64,000 nt of DNA. Origin: Gemmatimonadota bacterium (GTDB taxonomy: Bacteria; Gemmatimonadota; Gemmatimonadetes; Gemmatimonadales; Gemmatimonadaceae). Positions 61,924 through 64,000 of this stretch are shown here, piece by piece (positions within the stretch are counted from its first letter, which is position 1; each line of letters opens with the position of its first letter). Location of the stretch: assembly GCA_027622655.1 (NCBI GenBank), contig JAQBYI010000002.1:34833-98832 (forward strand), in the 5' to 3' direction. The notes under the pieces are model-generated. The model made no database searches. It was not told the origin of the DNA and saw nothing but the letters and a program-made list of their open reading frames with translations. Made by a program: the position numbers and the translations under genes.

Positions 61924-64000
61924 ATGGAAAAGACCCCGTCAAGGCTCCGTCGCGCGCTGACCATTGCGACGCTGTTGTCTGTTGGCTTCGGTGTGCTCGG
62001 CGCCGTGGGCGCAGGCATCGGCTGGTCCATGGTGTGCGCCAACGACACGTGCCCGTCGTTGGACGGCCTGGAACAGTTTCAGCCCAAGCAGACTTCGCGC
62101 ATCTACGCGGCCGACGGCCGGTTCATCGCCGAGCTTGGTCAAGAGCGACGCACGCTAGCGCGGCTGGAGCAGATTCCTCAGGTAGTACGCGACGGGTTTC
62201 TGGTAATCGAAGACAAGCGTTTCTATGCGCACGGTGGCATCGATTTCTACCGGATATTCGGCGCCGCGCTTGCAAATGTCCGAGCCGGTGGAGTGGTGCA
62301 GGGTTTCTCGACCGTGACGATGCAGCTCGCCCGTAACCTCTTCCCCGACCGGCTCAACGTCAGGGACAAGGGACTGACGCGAAAGCTTCGCGAAGCGAAG
62401 GTGGCGCGCGCCATTGAAGGCACGTACTCCAAGGACCGTATCCTTGAGTTGTACCTCAACCAGATCTACCTCGGTAACGGTGCCTTCGGCGTTGAGACCG
62501 CGAGCCAGCGCTACTTCGGCAAATCGGTGGTTGAACTCACGATCGCGGAAGCGGCAACGCTTGCCGCGCTCCCCAAGGGTCCGGAGCGGTACAACCCGCG
62601 GCGCTTTCCCGAGCGCGCCGTGCAGCGACGGAACACGGTCCTGGAACTGATGCGACGCGCGGGCGTCATCGCCGATTCGTCGGCTTCGTTGGCGAAAGCC
62701 TACCCGATGCGCCTGGCCCGCCGGCGTGGCGGCTCGGCTGAGACGGCGCCGTACTTCGTAGAATACGTCCGCAAGATTCTTGAGAACAAGTACGGCCAGC
62801 GACTGTACGAAGAGCCGATGAAGATCTACACTACGCTCGATCTTGATCTGCAGGGCGCAGCGGAGCGGGCGCTCGACCGTCAGATCCGCGTCGTCGAGAG
62901 CGGACAGTTGGGCCAGTTTACGCACCGGACCTACGAACAGATCATGGCCCGCGCAGCCGGCGGGCAGGGTGGGCGAACGGCGGCGTCTTCGTATCTGCAA
63001 GGAGCGTTCATCGCCGTCGACCCGCGCTCTGGTGCCGTCCGTGCGCTCGTTGGTGGTCGCGACTTTGAAGATTCGCAGTTCGATCGCGCGACGCAGGCGC
63101 GCCGACAGCCGGGCTCGACGTTCAAACCCATCGTCTATTCGGCCGCCATACGGAGTGGCCGGCCGGCGAGCTATCTCATTGACGACTCGCCGCTCGTCCT
63201 CCCGCAGCTTGATTCAACGAAGCCATGGACGCCGCAGAACTTCGATCTCAAGTTCCTCGGTTGGATGACGATGCGTCAGGGCCTCGAAGCTTCGCGAAAC
63301 ATGATCGCCATCCGCGTCGGGATGGAGATCGGCGAGCAAAGCGTGGTCGAGATGGGCCACAGATTCGGGATCAGCACGTCGATTCCGCCGTACCCGTCCG
63401 TCCACATTGGTTCTGCCGACGTCTATCCGATCGAGATGGTGGCGGCGTATTCCGTCTTCGCCAATCTCGGTTGGCGCGTGCCCACATCACCCATCGAGCG
63501 CGTCGAAAACGAAAAGGGCGTCACGATCTACACGGCCGAAGCCGAACGCATCCAGGTGCTGTCGCGTGAGGAAACATGGCTGATGGTTGATATGATGAAG
63601 GGCGTGATCCGGCGCGGGACTGCGGCCTCGAGCGTCGGACGGTATTTCCAGATTCCGTCGGGCGGGAAGACCGGAACCACCAACGACGGCGGCGACGTCT
63701 GGTTTATCGGGTTTACCGCCGACCTGGTTGCAGGTGTATGGCTTGGGTTCGATCAGCCGAAGCAGATCATGTCGAATGCCCAGGGAGGTCGACTCGCTGG
63801 TCCGGCGTGGACGAGCTTCATGCGCGAAGTATACGAGCGAAAGCCCGCTCCGCCGGACTGGCCGCGCCCAACTGCGATCACCGTGCGATACGTCGATGGC
63901 GTAACCGGCCTGCTGCACGGCAACCGCTGCCATGTGGCAGACGCGTACCTCGAGTATTTCCTCCCCGGGACAGAGCCGACGCGCGAGTGTCCCCGGCGGG
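61924..64000 (+). CDS. class A penicillin-binding protein (PBP1A-like), 3' end outside the window
   Basis: 692 codons are visible and the frame is open to the right edge. A membrane anchor (~10-38) is followed by the glycosyltransferase GT51 domain (catalytic E-D-K-R-F, S-T-V-T-M-Q-L-A-R-N, L-N-Q-I-Y-L-G-N-G). The transpeptidase domain has the active Ser in P-G-S-T-F-K-P-I, S-R-N and K-T-G-T-T. It polymerises and crosslinks peptidoglycan in the periplasm. The short cytoplasmic start and order of domains match PBP1A. It diverges from tyrS over 160 bp. Confidence 0.95.
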   Translation, partial: MEKTPSRLRRALTIATLLSVGFGVLGAVGAGIGWSMVCANDTCPSLDGLEQFQPKQTSRIYAADGRFIAELGQERRTLARLEQIPQVVRDGFLVIEDKRFYAHGGIDFYRIFGAALANVRAGGVVQGFSTVTMQLARNLFPDRLNVRDKGLTRKLREAKVARAIEGTYSKDRILELYLNQIYLGNGAFGVETASQRYFGKSVVELTIAEAATLAALPKGPERYNPRRFPERAVQRRNTVLELMRRAGVIADSSASLAKAYPMRLARRRGGSAETAPYFVEYVRKILENKYGQRLYEEPMKIYTTLDLDLQGAAERALDRQIRVVESGQLGQFTHRTYEQIMARAAGGQGGRTAASSYLQGAFIAVDPRSGAVRALVGGRDFEDSQFDRATQARRQPGSTFKPIVYSAAIRSGRPASYLIDDSPLVLPQLDSTKPWTPQNFDLKFLGWMTMRQGLEASRNMIAIRVGMEIGEQSVVEMGHRFGISTSIPPYPSVHIGSADVYPIEMVAAYSVFANLGWRVPTSPIERVENEKGVTIYTAEAERIQVLSREETWLMVDMMKGVIRRGTAASSVGRYFQIPSGGKTGTTNDGGDVWFIGFTADLVAGVWLGFDQPKQIMSNAQGGRLAGPAWTSFMREVYERKPAPPDWPRPTAITVRYVDGVTGLLHGNRCHVADAYLEYFLPGTEPTRECPRR

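Noticed and set aside
1..64000. CRISPR arrays, tRNA or rRNA genes, prophage or attachment sites
   Set aside because: None was found; intergenic gaps are all under 300 bp and contain no such structure.

Overview
The window is high-GC, densely packed bacterial chromosome. The gene content suggests a Gram-negative member of the FCB superphylum, most likely Gemmatimonadota. It has an outer membrane system (TamA/TamB, an LpxL-type acyltransferase, outer-membrane barrels), a DUF5916-type barrel protein, a PorX-like response regulator with a PglZ domain, a secreted carboxypeptidase with a type-9-secretion-like C-terminal domain, and many signal peptides ending in A-Q. The phylum call is inferred from gene content. 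There is no rRNA, tRNA, CRISPR array or complete mobile element.

Layout. 1-14 kb: end of an MFS transporter, an AAA+ ATPase, two broken genes (a DUF5916-like barrel protein and a GspE-N-domain protein), a secreted DsrE protein, and a minus-strand operon glcD-glcE-glcF-ygfZ-molybdopterin oxidoreductase for 2-hydroxyacid oxidation and Fe-S/Mo redox work. 13.8-17.7 kb: a principal-type sigma factor with its promoter and terminator, then Ser/Thr kinase, cobalamin adenosyltransferase and aroB on the minus strand. 17.7-28.4 kb: ferredoxin-NADP reductase, tamA, tamB, a histidine-kinase remnant, an NtrC-like regulator that lacks the GAFTGA loop, a small zinc-ribbon protein and a P1/S58 peptidase. 28.4-35.9 kb: a small conserved protein, then an overlapping chain of EamA transporter, HAD phosphatase, M14 carboxypeptidase (with an odd N-terminal extension) and acpS, followed by a cytochrome c-FTR1 iron permease fusion. 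35.9-49 kb: two minus-strand housekeeping operons, rsmB-rpe-tlpA-tsaD-lgt-like and yebC-ruvC-ruvA-ruvB-queA-tgt-yajC-def-fmt, separated by a broken Ig/RCC1-repeat lipoprotein gene that carries an IS3-like fragment. 49-53 kb: a minus-strand group with a DnaB-like ATPase and two broken envelope genes. 53-64 kb: porX, an MsbA-like ABC exporter, an LpxL-like acyltransferase and a class V aminotransferase on plus, a membrane Ser/Thr kinase and tyrS on minus, and the first 2 kb of a class A penicillin-binding protein.

The most notable pattern is selective decay. Six genes carry in-frame stops, single-base frameshifts, truncation or an IS fragment, and all are envelope, secreted or signalling genes; the roughly 35 housekeeping and metabolic genes between them read cleanly. 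Other points worth a second look are the PorX plus T9SS-like domain link, the carboxypeptidase with a signal peptide buried at residue ~163, aroB with an apparent CTG start, an Lgt-family protein lacking the canonical catalytic His, and several first-in-operon genes whose -10 boxes lie about 6 nt before the start codon, implying leaderless mRNAs.
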